A stretch of DNA of 64,000 bases from Chitinophagaceae bacterium (GTDB lineage: Bacteria > Bacteroidota > Bacteroidia > Chitinophagales > Chitinophagaceae), in contig JADJBP010000004.1 in assembly GCA_016703625.1 (NCBI GenBank), positions 186,001 to 250,000 on the forward strand, read 5' to 3'. Each line of letters begins with the position of its first letter. Positions within the stretch are counted from its first letter, which is position 1. The translations under genes and the position numbers were made by a program. The notes under the pieces are model-generated. The model worked only from the letters and a program-made list of their open reading frames with translations. It was not told the origin of the DNA and ran no database searches. Positions 44,957 to 55,591 of this stretch are shown here, piece after piece.

Positions 44957-45979
44957 TTGTACGAAAACGAAATTAGAAAATAAATTCAACCATCTCTGGC
45001 GCCTCATCGGTAACACACCGATGATAGAGATCCTTTACCGGTACAAAAATGTGACGGGTAAGGTGTATGTAAAATGTGAGCATTACAACCTTACGGGCAG
45101 TATCAAAGACCGGATGGCTTTATACATTCTTCAACAGGCCTACCGGTCGGGCAAAATTAAAAGCAGCGATATCATTGTTGAAGCTACCAGTGGCAACACC
45201 GGTATTTCATTCAGTGCCATTGGTAAGGCACTGGGGCATGAGGTAAAGATCATTATGCCCGACTGGCTGAGCCGCGAAAGGATCAATATCATTGAAAGCC
45301 TCGGGGCATCGGTTATATTGATGTCGAAAGAAAAGGGCGGTTTCCTGGGCAGCATCGCTTTAAGTGAACAGATGTCGGCTGCAGACCCGGCCATTTTTTA
45401 CCCCGGCAGTTTGAAAACACCTTCAATGCCGAAGCGCATGAAAAAACAACTGCGAAGGAGATCTGGATGCAGCTGCAGGCCATCGATATAAATCCCGATG
45501 CTTTTGTAGCTGGCGTTGGCACCGGCGGCACGATCATGGGAGTGGGTAAATACCTGCGGTCAAGGAACCCGGTTATAAAAATACACCCGCTGGAGCCGGA
45601 AGAATCACCTACACTTTCTACCGGGTTTAAAACAGGGTCCCACCGCATCCAGGGAATATCTGATGAATTCATCCCGGCCATTGTGAAACTGGATGAGATG
45701 GATCCGGTGATCAAGGTTTCTGATGGGGATTCTATTTTAATGGCGCAAAAACTGGCCAAAACACTGGGGCTGGCAGTTGGTATTTCTTCCGGTGCAAACC
45801 TGATCGGCGCCATCCGGCTTCAACAGCAATCAAAGCGGCCATTGAATGTGGTAACCGTTTTCAGCGACAGCAATAAAAAATACCTGAGCACCGACCTGAT
45901 GAAAGAAGAACCTGTTAAGCAGGGATATCTTTCACCAGATATTGAATTGCTTGATTATGACGCTTTTAGCAGGATGTAG
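44957..45979 (+). CDS. Cysteine synthase-family PLP enzyme, frameshifted
   Basis: The protein is about 340 residues after correction. It contains WRLIGNTPM, the PLP-lysine motif NLTGSIKDRMA, the substrate loop EATSGNTGISF, and further on VAGVGTGGTIMGVGKYL and AVGISSGANL. Thus it is an O-acetylserine or related beta-replacement enzyme making cysteine or cystathionine. The T-run 45394-45399 lacks one base (AIFLPRQFENTFNAEAHEKT). The start is unclear: homology continues upstream of the ATG at 45021, and a TTG at 44957 fits if an AAAA run is one base too long. The true start may differ by a few codons. Confidence 0.88.
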
Positions 45980-46089
45980 TTTTGTTGTAAAAGTATCCAT
46001 TTAGAAAAATGAAAAGACTTCACTTAAGCTTCCGCTAAAGCAAGATCCTGCGTCCTCTGATGGTATCTATAAATATCTTATTTTACAAA

Positions 46090-47069
46090 ATGAATTTACC
46101 ATTGTTTGAGCAATTACATGCCGGCGGACATGTTTCTGATGCATCGCTCCAAAAAATAAAAGCTGTTCAGTCCAATAAATTATTTTCGGTTCATTGGGAG
46201 TTTAAAGCAATGCTTTACCTGGGTGTATTGCTGTTGAGTGGCGGGTTAAGTATTTTAGTATATAAAAATATAGATACCATCGGTCACCAGGTTATATTGT
46301 TTGTGATTGCTGCGGTATGTGCCGGAAGTTTTTTTTATTGCTTCAAAAAAAAGCTCCCTTATTCAAATTCAAAGGTTTTATCGCCCGATTCTTTTTCGAT
46401 TATATCCTGTTGCTGGGCTGTCTTACATTCATCACTTTTGTTGGTTATCTCCAGTTTCAATACAATGTATTTGGCAACAGGTTCGGGTTGGCTACTTTTA
46501 TACCCATGCTGGTATTGTTCTTTACTGCCTATTATTTCGATCACCTGGGTGTACACAGTATGGCAATCACCACGCTTGCCGCATGGGCAGGCATAGCAGT
46601 TACACCGGCCCGTATTTTACAAAAAAATGATTTTAACAGCGAAACAATTATCATCACCGGTTTTTTGCTGGGCCTATGCTTAATTGCTGCAGGTTATTTT
46701 TCTGCATCAAAAAAAATAAAACAGCATTTTGAATTTACATACAGCAATTTTGGTACACATATATTGTTTATATCCACCCTCGCAGGGATGTTTCATTTTG
46801 AAACCATTTATTTACTGTGGTTCCTGGTATTGGGTGGCATCTGTTATTTTGTTTACCGGAAAGCCATTGCCGAAAGATCATTCTATTACCTGCTCACCGG
46901 GAGTTTGTATTTGTATACCGGGCTCAGTTACTGCATTATCCGGTTGATATTTGATTCGGCTGATACCGGTATTGGCAGCATTTACGGGTTATGCCTGTAT
47001 TTTATACTATCCGCCACGGGCCTCATATTTTTTTTAATACGGATGAATAAAAAAATTAAAAACCTATGA
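46090..47069 (+). CDS. DUF2157-like multi-pass membrane protein, one frameshift
   Basis: The corrected protein is 326 residues. It has a soluble start (MNLPLFEQLHAGGHVSDASL, short helical DUF2157 type) and about nine membrane helices. The A-run 46345-46352 is one base short; nine A's give CFKKKAPLFKFKGFIARFFFDY. It ends in a Lys-rich tail. It overlaps the next gene by four bases (ATGA), so the two are an operon and probably act together at the membrane. Function unknown. Confidence 0.75.
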
Positions 47070-48222
47070 TTGCCTACAATAGAACATGGCTGGATAATCT
47101 TGCAGCCAGGGATGCCATTAAAGATGCATTTTATGCAAATGCTGTCAGCGCAGCAGAAAAGGAGGCTGCTGAAACCATTTTTCCTGTTGGATTTTACAGC
47201 CCGAATTTCTTTATAAGAATTGGCCTGTTCATCCTCACAGTGGTGATCGCCTGCTTTTCACTGGGACTTTTTTCATTGATCTTTTTAGACAGTATAGAGC
47301 GAAGTATCGGGGGACTTACTATATTTTTCGGATTACTGTCTTATGGCGCCCTGGAGTTTTTTATTCATACGAAATATCATTACAGGTCAGGAGTAGATGA
47401 TGCCCTCTTATGGATAACAGGCATATGTATCATTGCAGGAATAAATCTATTGGGCGATATTTCATCTTCTGGAAATGCGCTGATCATTTTTGTGCTGGCT
47501 ACTTATTTTTTTCTGCGTTTTACAGATATGCTTATGAGCGCTATTGCAGGTTTGGCTTTGCTGGCGGTTGTTTTCTTTTATTATAGTCCCCTGGGCAGTA
47601 CGGCAAAAGCAACCACTCCTTTTTTACTGATGGGTATTGCTGCCTTCATGTATTTTTTTATTAAAAAACAGTGCATCAAAACAGCAACAGGCATTACCGG
47701 CATTGCGGCACCGTTTTGGAGATCACTATGCTTATTTGTTTTTATGCTGCCGCTAATTATTATGTAGTACGGGAAATGAGCAACAGCATGTTTAACCTTG
47801 GATTAAAAGAAAATGAAAGTATACCCTTTGGCTGGTTGTTCTGGATATTTACTATACTTATTCCGTTGGTTTATATTTTGGGAGGGGTGCAAAAAAAGGA
47901 TGCTGTTTTATTAAGAGTTGGATTAATAGCGGTTGCTGCTATTGTATTTACCGTGCGTTATTATCACACTGTTTTGCCGGTAGAAATTGTAATGTTGTTG
48001 GGTGGCATTATACTGATCACAGTTTCTTATGCACTTACAAAATGGCTTGTACAACCTAAAAATGGATTTACATCTGCTGAAATCAGCAAAAGGTATATAA
48101 TTGATAAAATGAATATAGAAGCACTGGTGATCGCAGAAACATTTGGCAGCAACCTGCCGGCGAATGATTCCAAATTTGGAGGGGGAAGTTTTGGTGGTGG
48201 CGGTGCCAGCGGAGAATATTAG
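47066..48222 (+). CDS. Multi-pass membrane protein with Gly-rich tail (DUF4401-like), one frameshift
   Basis: The corrected protein is 385 residues with about ten membrane helices after a helical soluble start (YNRTWLDNLAARDAIKDAFY). It ends with a short soluble part and the tail KFGGGSFGGGGASGEY. The A-run 47678-47681 is one base short; five A's give KQCIKNSNRHYRHCGTVLEI. Its ATG overlaps the stop of the DUF2157-like gene by four bases. The pair resembles DUF2157/DUF4401 partners, but the family fit is tentative. Confidence 0.72.
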
Positions 48223-48337
48223 TTATTATGCATCACACCTTTGGTTGCCGTTTAGTGTTTGGCCAACGGCAGCAGCATGATATCGAAGCATAGCCCTGAG
48301 ATAAAACGAGGATACAACAAAGCAGCTTTAGTTCCGT

Positions 48338-48829
48338 TCATATTTTTTGCCGTTTTATAGTTTCAATAATTTCCTTCATCCTGTGTTGATAACCTTTCGA
48401 AATGTCCACATCACTTATTGCTACCGACCTGGCAAAATCCATGAATGAGTCAGAATGATTTTCCTTTTTACCCGTTTTTACATTTACATGAATAAAGCTG
48501 GTCCACATGAATGATTTCAGGTGACTTTGCTTTTCATCCATCATGATCATTTCAACAAGTAAAGATCCGGGGGCAATATGTATTAATGCGCTTTTAATGG
48601 ATACCTTTTCATTATAATTTGCAGGGCGCAGGTAACTGATCTCATGGCCGGCAACCAGCCAGCTTACACCCTGCTGGTAAAAATCCGAAAGATCAAGCTG
48701 GTATTCATCTTTCAGATGGTCCTCACGGGCATTTAAAAAATAATCAATGTACCGGGCATTATTCAAATGTCCGAATGGATCACAATCGGTAAAACGGATG
48801 GTATATAATGAATGTGGTGTTTTATTCAT
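48338..48829 (-). CDS. Acyl-CoA thioesterase (hotdog fold)
   Basis: This 163-residue protein has the 4HBT thioesterase start IRFTDCDPFGHLNNARYIDYFLNARE, with the catalytic Asp and the HLNNARY motif. WLVAGHEISYLRPANYNEKV follows. It hydrolyses acyl-CoA thioesters; chain specificity is unknown. The opening pattern also fits acyl-ACP thioesterase-like proteins. It appears to be a lone gene. Confidence 0.9.
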   Translation of the reverse strand: MNKTPHSLYTIRFTDCDPFGHLNNARYIDYFLNAREDHLKDEYQLDLSDFYQQGVSWLVAGHEISYLRPANYNEKVSIKSALIHIAPGSLLVEMIMMDEKQSHLKSFMWTSFIHVNVKTGKKENHSDSFMDFARSVAISDVDISKGYQHRMKEIIETIKRQKI

Positions 48830-48931
48830 AAATTTTGTTTAGTAGTTTGTTCATTGTGAACCCTGGTTGAAGTTAAGTAAAAATGATTCCTGAATACAAG
48901 GGGCGGATTCAGAATTCTATCCGGCTATTAT

Positions 48932-49753
48932 TTAATACGGATACTTATAAAAATCACAGCAATCCTCATCGCAAAGTAATTTTTGGTAAAGGGGATGCTT
49001 CAGTACTTCTGTATAATTCATTTCTTTTCCATCTACTTTGACCGTTTGCCAGATCAACCTAATACCATGGCTGTAATCCACCCACCAGTTTATATGCCCG
49101 GTGTAAAGGGGTTGAATAGGTTTTCCGTTCAACTGGTGCCAGCCGTAAATGCCTTCCCTGTTGTCTTTCGGGTCTCTTGATATTTTTCCCGAAAGCACTA
49201 GATCCTTTTTAATGCCTGCAATTAAACCACTTCTTCCTTTACGCTGGCCTTCAATGATGAGGTGATGCTGCCACATGGTTACACTGCTGTCGCGGAATGC
49301 ATACATCGGTACCGGTTCCAGCTTTATAGTGGCTTACTGATAAATAAGGTCAACCATTTTACGTGTAGGAAAAAAGCAATGGAAACTGTCTGCAATTTTT
49401 TGTGCAGCCATAGGAGTTAATGGAATTCTTGCCCAGTCTGCATCGGTACCTACAGCAAGATAATCGGGCGATACATAAAAAACAGCCTGATGGGAGATAC
49501 CCATACTGTCTGTAACAGATGAAGTAACCGCAACAAATTTTTTTAAAAAGGAAGGCATATTGCCTGCTAATATTTCCTGTACAGCCAGCGAATCCCTGGC
49601 TGCCCATTTCCAGGCAGCCACTGTTTTATAAAAATCTGTGCCGCTTATTCTTTGTGTTGCATCAGCAGGAACGGGCAGGGTAAATTGTTTACTGTTACTG
49701 CAGGCTTGCATGCAGGTTATACAATATACTGCTATGAAAATATTTCTAATCAC
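48932..49753 (-). CDS. Lipoprotein of unknown function, interrupted by an in-frame TAA
   Basis: Two open stretches are in the same frame, separated only by a TAA at 49334-49336 (LIYQ-stop-ATIKLEP). Together they give about 273 residues. I start at the GTG at 49753, which gives a lipoprotein signal (IRNIFIAVYCITCMQACSN) and overlaps the stop of the upstream hydrolase gene. The ATG at 49855 lies inside that gene. Motifs such as DYLAVGTDADWARIPLTPMAAQKIAD, then YGWHQLNGKPIQPLYTGH and DYSHGIRLIW (shown in part) are conserved in a family I recall from several phyla but which has no known function. The stop reads like a single-base substitution. Confidence 0.7.
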
Positions 49754-50752
49754 TGATGAAGTTTTGGTAAACCCGTTCTCCAAAATAGGTAAACTGTTTC
49801 TTACTGTCAAACTTGGAAGCTGATAACAGCGACAGGATAAACCCGTTCCTGGCAACCTGCTCAGTATGGTAGATAAGCCCGGCAGGATTTTCTTTCAGGA
49901 TCATCTGTATCCTTCCTCCTAAAGCTGTATGATTGATGAAAGCAGTATCTGTAACTGTGCTGAAATCAAAAGTCTTGGCCAGGTTCCGCTGCAGCAGGCG
50001 GCTTCTATACCAGGTACCGCCAGTAGCACTTACAAGGGGCTTTCCGTTATAGATCACAATACTGTCATTGTAGGCAAGTACGAGTAATTTATTTGCCTTG
50101 CCGGTCTGCAGCCAGTTTACCAGTTTATGTGCATGCTTTACTTCATCGTATCCATAATCACTATCAAGAAAAGCGATCCTTTTTATGCTGACAGGTATAT
50201 TTTCTACAGCATCCAGGTAACCGAAAATAAAACTGCCTCCGCCACTGTGGCCGTTAAGTACTATTTGTGGTTCAAAGCTTTTAAAAAAATCAGTGATGCT
50301 GTCAATGATCTTTTTGATTATGAAAATGGAATCAGGCGTACTGCGTTTCCAGGCGGGCCAGCTTTTTTGGCCAGTCATTACATAAGCAATGATGTAATTA
50401 TTCTTTTTGTCGGCATGCCGTACATACCTGGTTTGTGCAGCAATATGCTGAATATCGAAATGCCAATCCTCGCCTTCTTTCATTTTCTTTCTTTTGTCCA
50501 TTCAATGCTGTTGCCATTGGGCAATGCATAAAACACCAGGTAAGTTTTGGCGCTTCGGTTCAATTGTAATGGAGCATTGATATTGATGATCACATCTTTC
50601 CATTGATCGTTGATGGTCAATTCCTGCTCATTGAAAATGCCGGTGCTTGTAAAACCAGGTAAAGGCTGCGACTGTACAGCAAACTGCGAAACCGTTAATG
50701 AATAAATGAGCAGGAAGATTCTAAGTTGAAGATCTTTTAAGAAACTGTTCAT
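49746..50752 (-). CDS. Secreted alpha/beta-hydrolase-like protein, one frameshift
   Basis: The corrected protein is about 335 residues. It has a signal peptide (MNSFLKDLQLRIFLLIYSLTVSQFAVQSQ, shown in part), a beta region ending FYALPNGNSIEWTKG, then an alpha/beta-hydrolase core with the nucleophile elbow NGHSGGGSFIFGYL and the later LDSDYGYDE. One base is missing near 50483-50495 (WTKGKKMKEGEDWH is the expected join). It overlaps the downstream lipoprotein gene by eight bases, so they form an operon. Substrate unknown; it may be an esterase or peptidase. Confidence 0.75.
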
Positions 50753-50825
50753 TTAATAAATGTAAGCAATATTTGTTTTTCAGCTCCTGTGAAGATTATC
50801 CTTTTACAACTGTTTCCAGGATTAT

Positions 50826-51557
50826 TTATCCTTTGATCAGCGCTTTTAAAAACAATTGCACCGGTTCCGATCTTCCGATAGGTTCTAAAAAAAGATTGAA
50901 TACATTCACGGCTAAAGCCAGCAAGGTAGCAGGATGATTTAGCTTTCCATATTTCCATGCAAAAAAAAGCAACATGGCAATGATCAGGGCTGTTGTAAAA
51001 TAAAGTGAGGACATGATATCAATATCGGGCCAGTTATCACCATACATGGCCATAGTCACAAATTGTACGCCACGACCCAGTGCCGGCATCATGATAATGA
51101 ATACAGTTGATATCAGCCACCAGGCATGATCTTCCAACTCCTTCCGGTGAATGATACTTTTTATTACAGCATATCCAAAAGCTATCATCATTACGATCTC
51201 TACAGCTGCCACGCCCAGGAAGAACCAGGGTTTGAAGGGGCCGAAGCGATCAGGGTCTGCTATTGCACCTTCAGCAGAAACAATATCCCGGTGCAACATG
51301 CTCAACGCAGTTATGCATACCGCACCGGCAATGAACATTCCGATGATGCCATTGGTACGATGTTTTGCCATTTGCCCGTGCGTGGCATAATAAGGCTGAA
51401 TAATGAGGTAGAGATACCATACGGTCCCTGTGAGGTAATGAATATGTACAGACCAGGCGTTGTCTGAAAAATCGCCCCAGTAGTCATAAAAGATACCGGC
51501 CTGCATGATCAGCATGGGAATGATCATCCATTTGTGGAGGGTTTTATATTTAAACAT
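50826..51557 (-). CDS. Seven-helix membrane protein of unknown function
   Basis: This 243-residue protein has seven hydrophobic segments and His-rich loops (MLIMQAGIFYDYWGDF, VHIHYLTGTVWYLYLIIQ, ATHGQMAKHRTNG). The histidines suggest possible metal or haem contact, but this is inference. I recognise no named family with certainty. It lies 73 bases from the hydrolase gene and 19 bases from the beta-lactamase-like gene, all on the minus strand, so the group may be one operon. Confidence 0.65.
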   Translation of the reverse strand: MFKYKTLHKWMIIPMLIMQAGIFYDYWGDFSDNAWSVHIHYLTGTVWYLYLIIQPYYATHGQMAKHRTNGIIGMFIAGAVCITALSMLHRDIVSAEGAIADPDRFGPFKPWFFLGVAAVEIVMMIAFGYAVIKSIIHRKELEDHAWWLISTVFIIMMPALGRGVQFVTMAMYGDNWPDIDIMSSLYFTTALIIAMLLFFAWKYGKLNHPATLLALAVNVFNLFLEPIGRSEPVQLFLKALIKG

Positions 51558-51576
51558 ATAGTGATCTGATATTTTA

Positions 51577-53316
51577 TCATTCCTCTTTTACTTTTTCAAA
51601 CCGGTGATGCATTACACGGGCAGACCATACAGTTAAACCATTAATATTCCCTTGTGCATCTTTATTAAATAATATCCATTGGTCAAACCCGTCACCAGGG
51701 CCTTTTTCACCAATATAATGAAACTGGTTCTCGCCGTCGGGTTCAACAATAGCATCAGGCATGGTTGCTCTATGCAAAACCATTTTACCCTGTTCGTTCA
51801 ATTCAAAATTCCAATAGTAATCAAGATGCCTGCTATGATATTTTCCGGTAAACATTTTAAGGTCTTCCGTTGATGGCAGCCACTTAGCCGGTTCTTTCTC
51901 CATGGTCGCACCCGGAAAACCATCATCAAAAGTAACAGTAACCTTCATAGGAGTATTGGCATCAGGTTGAATAAATTTTATCTCCATACCAAAGTCTTCC
52001 TGGTAATAGAAAAGGTCTTTCCCAACCGGGATAAGTTCAACAACATAATTCCCGGTATACCTTAATTTCAATTTGCCATTCTCTGCGTAAAAGTCGCTGA
52101 GCTTTCTCTTCTCATTATAACTCTCCCATGATACCTGGTTCAGCCAGCGATACCTGCCCTCGTATTTTTTTAATTCAGCTTCCGTAATAGGGACCAGTTT
52201 TTTTGCAAAAACCGGTTTTACGAAAGGAGGCTTTTTTACGTGCATGATATGATCACGAAGTAATTTATTTTGTTCGGAAAAACCTTCTCCATCCAGGTTG
52301 CCGATCGTTATGACCGTTAATTTTTTTGAAGGAATGCGTGTAAGAAAATTTTCACCATTAACTCCCTCATGTATGATCACTGCCTGACCATTGAGGGTAT
52401 CGAGGCTATGACCGGTAACATAGTGATTCTTTTTGCCGGGTATCATCCGCACATTTTGCAATAATTTTTTGTACGCCGCATTAAACTCCGAACCCGGATC
52501 ACCAATAGCTGAAGACCATTTAACCAGGTCATCAGCACAGGTGAGGATAAAATAATTTCCACCGGGTGATGTCTTCGGCACATTATCCTGTTTAAAACCA
52601 TTTCCGGAATATGAATATTTAGTTGCACGGTTTGGAACAATATCCAATGCATTTTTTTGCATTCCTGTATTATTCATTTTCAACGGATCGAATATCCGTT
52701 GCTTTATCCAGTCGCTTAGATTTTTACCTGATGCTTTTTCCATGATCAACCGCAATAAACCAAAATCAGAATTACAATACATAAATCCTTTGCCGGGCTC
52801 AACCTCAGGTTCCGGTTGTTTATACAGCAAGCGGAAGAACTGTTCCTTATCCAGGCGATTAAACATGGCGCCATGCATCAGTAATAAGTTTGCCCATTCA
52901 TCTACAAAACCACTACGATGATTAAGCAGGTCCCAGATGGTTACCGGCTCTGACCATTCCGGTAATTTTGGAAAATACTTTCTTACTTTATCATTCAAAG
53001 AAATGATACCATCCTTTTCCATTAATACAGCAGCAATGGAAATAAATTCCCTCGCCTCGGAGTATCCGATTTTTACTACGCTTTGATGCGAAAAAGGGAC
53101 AAGCAATTCAATGCTGGCCATACCATAGGTTCTTTTGGCGATCAGTTTTCCGTTCTCGATTATCGTAACGGCACAGCCAGGCGAATTTTTGTTGTTGAAT
53201 GGTTTATAAATGCTGTCAATGAATTTAACCAGTTTGATCTTGTCAATTGATTGGGCTGAGCTGTGCATACTTGTAATAAGTAACAGTACCGGGATAAATA
53301 GTTTTATGATTTTCAT
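51577..53316 (-). CDS. Serine hydrolase, beta-lactamase/class C-like, with an altered SxxK motif
   Basis: This 579-residue protein has a signal peptide (MKIIKLFIPVLLLITSMHSSAQ, shown in part) and a beta-lactamase-fold domain to about residue 380. The YxN motif is clear in MYCNSDFGLL. Where the usual SxxK is expected, the sequence reads GYSEAREF, so the Lys is Arg. The C-terminal 200 residues are a lipocalin-like beta domain. Such proteins act on peptides, esters or D-amino-acid compounds. The altered motif makes activity uncertain. Confidence 0.82.
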   Translation of the reverse strand: MKIIKLFIPVLLLITSMHSSAQSIDKIKLVKFIDSIYKPFNNKNSPGCAVTIIENGKLIAKRTYGMASIELLVPFSHQSVVKIGYSEAREFISIAAVLMEKDGIISLNDKVRKYFPKLPEWSEPVTIWDLLNHRSGFVDEWANLLLMHGAMFNRLDKEQFFRLLYKQPEPEVEPGKGFMYCNSDFGLLRLIMEKASGKNLSDWIKQRIFDPLKMNNTGMQKNALDIVPNRATKYSYSGNGFKQDNVPKTSPGGNYFILTCADDLVKWSSAIGDPGSEFNAAYKKLLQNVRMIPGKKNHYVTGHSLDTLNGQAVIIHEGVNGENFLTRIPSKKLTVITIGNLDGEGFSEQNKLLRDHIMHVKKPPFVKPVFAKKLVPITEAELKKYEGRYRWLNQVSWESYNEKRKLSDFYAENGKLKLRYTGNYVVELIPVGKDLFYYQEDFGMEIKFIQPDANTPMKVTVTFDDGFPGATMEKEPAKWLPSTEDLKMFTGKYHSRHLDYYWNFELNEQGKMVLHRATMPDAIVEPDGENQFHYIGEKGPGDGFDQWILFNKDAQGNINGLTVWSARVMHHRFEKVKEE

Positions 53317-53488
53317 TGTAGCAGCTATTAATAGTTAACCTAAGCGTAAAATAGATAAAAGAAATAACAGCTGCAAGTTTTGAGTTAAAGCTGTTACAGC
53401 GGACTTACGGGTGATTTGCGCTACACCGGCACCTGCTGAGAAAAAATGAAAAATTGGTTTATTATTACTATTTTTAAAAAAAATAATT

Positions 53489-53965
53489 ATGAGATCCTTT
53501 TACCTGTTGATCGTAGGGCTGTGTTTACATATGACTTCCTGGTGCCAGTCGGCGCCGCAGGATGGGCATGCGGCAAAGCTCGAAAAAATATTTGAAAACA
53601 GGAATGATGTGGATTTTGAATTTTACACAGGTAGTGGCCGCAGCAGTTCCTTTAAATACTTTCTCCGCAATGACAGTCTTTGGTTTTCCGGAACAAATAT
53701 CTTTACCGTTGTAATTCCTTTGCGTAATGTTGACTTTGAAAGAAAAATATATTTTCTTGCAAGTAGTTCATGGAAGACAAAGACCAATGACAAATGCATT
53801 GAAGTTCCTTTATATGCCATCAAAGGCAAATTATATGAAAAAGAATTTGAGATAGAGGCTTTTAAGAAACTGGATGAGGGAACAATTGATTTTGCCAATC
53901 TGATCCTGCCTGATAAAACCTTTGCTGAAGCATTTATAAAATACCTGAAGGAACGCAGGCGATGA
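53489..53965 (+). CDS. Secreted protein of unknown function
   Basis: This 158-residue protein has a signal peptide (MRSFYLLIVGLCLHMTSWCQ). The mature part is charged and mixed alpha/beta (EKIFENRNDVDFEFYTGSGR, then SLWFSGTNIFTVV), ending TFAEAFIKYLKERRR. No family recognised. It converges on the bacterial PH-domain operon with a dispersed repeat between. Confidence 0.65.
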   Translation: MRSFYLLIVGLCLHMTSWCQSAPQDGHAAKLEKIFENRNDVDFEFYTGSGRSSSFKYFLRNDSLWFSGTNIFTVVIPLRNVDFERKIYFLASSSWKTKTNDKCIEVPLYAIKGKLYEKEFEIEAFKKLDEGTIDFANLILPDKTFAEAFIKYLKERRR

Positions 53966-54010
53966 TCTTAGGTGCCGTCGTGACAAAAGTTTCGAATACC
54001 AACTTTTTTT

Positions 54011-54086
54011 TGTAAATCTTATTTTGCCGCTGCCGGGTGAGACTAAGTCTATAAACCATAACATCCCCGTCTTAGACAGGGACGAG
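54011..54086. repeat. Dispersed GAGACTAAGTCTC repeat, copy B
   Basis: Shares TGTAAATCT, ATTTTGCC, GAGACTAAGTCT, AAACCATAACATCCCCGTC and GACGAG in order with copy A (14121-14203) and copy C. The distal small hairpin has compensating differences (CCCGTC/GACAGGG here). Confidence 0.75.
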
Positions 54087-54097
54087 ATATATTCCTG

Positions 54098-55591
54098 CTA
54101 CATCCAATGCTCATCCCTGCTTTCAACATAATACAACGACAGGTTTGCTAAATAATTTGCAGCTGACAATTGAATATAGGGAAGTTCTACTCTGCCGCCG
54201 GCACTAAAAAAAATGCAGTTTGCCAACTGATGAGTTCGCTGGTAGGGGTTTTGGGTTACCGCTACCTGTTGAATCTTTTTCCAGGTCAATAAACTATATT
54301 TTCGCCCCCATACACCCGAAAATAACTGAATTCCTTCATCATTTATCTGCCAGCGGAAAACCTTGTACCATTTGTTAAAATACCATGCCAGGTAAAAAAA
54401 CAACAACAGCACCCCAATAGCTGCAACTCCTATCCATAAATAAATGATCAGTACGAGGATCAGCGTAACAGGAGTAGCAGTAAACAGGAGCTTCCTCTTC
54501 CAGTACGCTGGTTCTATTCTATGGCCTTTATTAGTTTCAAATACCGGTGATCGCTGATAGACCGGAATTAAGGATAAAACCTGGTCCAGTGAAGTAACCG
54601 GAATTTGGATAAGCTGCTTTCTCTTTGTTATTGAGTAACCAATCGACTGTACATGTATGATCCAGAAGTTTAATTTTCTCCTGATCCAGTTTGCCTTCCA
54701 GGTTAAAACCTGTATTTTATTGGAAGGGATTATTTTTTGCTGCCGGTTGATCAAACCAAAAGATATTTTCCATCCATGCTGGATCTGTTCTATTGTAAAA
54801 TTGTAAAATTTGATCACTGTTCTTATAACAGATGCAACAACTGAGATGAGTGCACCGGCAATAACCAATATGGAGACAACCAGGGTGGTTTCACCGGCAG
54901 CTTTATCAGCATATGATCGCATTAAACCCCAACTGTCGATATTAAATGCTTCTTTCAGATCATCAATTAAATTCAAACTCAACGCGCTAATGATAACAAA
55001 TGTTTCGAGATGATTTGTGGAAAGGCTGAAACGCATCAGGTCCGCGGTGCCCAGACTTGTTATCATTTTTTTTGGAATGATCTCTTCTATTGCCTGCCCG
55101 CTACCTACATGGCTTTGTGAGAGCAATAACACTTTAAGCTCTTCTGCTTTTTTATAAGGTAATGCGTCTATATTTGCCTCAACTTTTTGGGAGCCGGCGC
55201 TATTGATATTCACTGATACAACTTTTAATAATCGCTGCAGTAAATTCTGTTCAAGGTGTACTTCCTGTATATATTGAACAGGAATGGTAATTGTTCTCTT
55301 CTTCAGCCAACCTGATTGTATGATAAGATTGTGCTGTTTTATATGAAACTTGAAAAACCAGAATTCAATGAGTGTGACGATAAAAGTAAGGCTGATAAAT
55401 AAAATAATTATAAGCAGGATGTAATTGCCGGATGATTCATCTCCTTTTTTTCTCAGTACCAGGATTATTAAAAGAGGCCAGAATGATTTTATTAATGCCA
55501 CCGCGGTTTTCAGGAACATGATAAAAATTGCCCCTGCAGATTGCCGCTGGGGTTTATCCCAGCCTTTGTAATTATCTGTTAATTTCTCCAT
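54098..55591 (-). CDS. Bacterial PH-domain membrane protein (YdbT-like)
   Basis: This 497-residue protein has several membrane helices and three bacterial PH (bPH2) modules. Each module carries a signature such as IQHGWKISFGLINRQQKIIPSNKIQVLTW (shown in part), YSLLTWKKIQQVAVTQNPYQRT and TITIPVQYIQEVHLEQN. It matches the longer partner (YdbT) of two-gene PH operons of unknown function. Its start overlaps the end of the YdbS-like gene by 20 bases. Confidence 0.85.
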   Translation of the reverse strand: MEKLTDNYKGWDKPQRQSAGAIFIMFLKTAVALIKSFWPLLIILVLRKKGDESSGNYILLIIILFISLTFIVTLIEFWFFKFHIKQHNLIIQSGWLKKRTITIPVQYIQEVHLEQNLLQRLLKVVSVNINSAGSQKVEANIDALPYKKAEELKVLLLSQSHVGSGQAIEEIIPKKMITSLGTADLMRFSLSTNHLETFVIISALSLNLIDDLKEAFNIDSWGLMRSYADKAAGETTLVVSILVIAGALISVVASVIRTVIKFYNFTIEQIQHGWKISFGLINRQQKIIPSNKIQVLTWKANWIRRKLNFWIIHVQSIGYSITKRKQLIQIPVTSLDQVLSLIPVYQRSPVFETNKGHRIEPAYWKRKLLFTATPVTLILVLIIYLWIGVAAIGVLLLFFYLAWYFNKWYKVFRWQINDEGIQLFSGVWGRKYSLLTWKKIQQVAVTQNPYQRTHQLANCIFFSAGGRVELPYIQLSAANYLANLSLYYVESRDEHWM

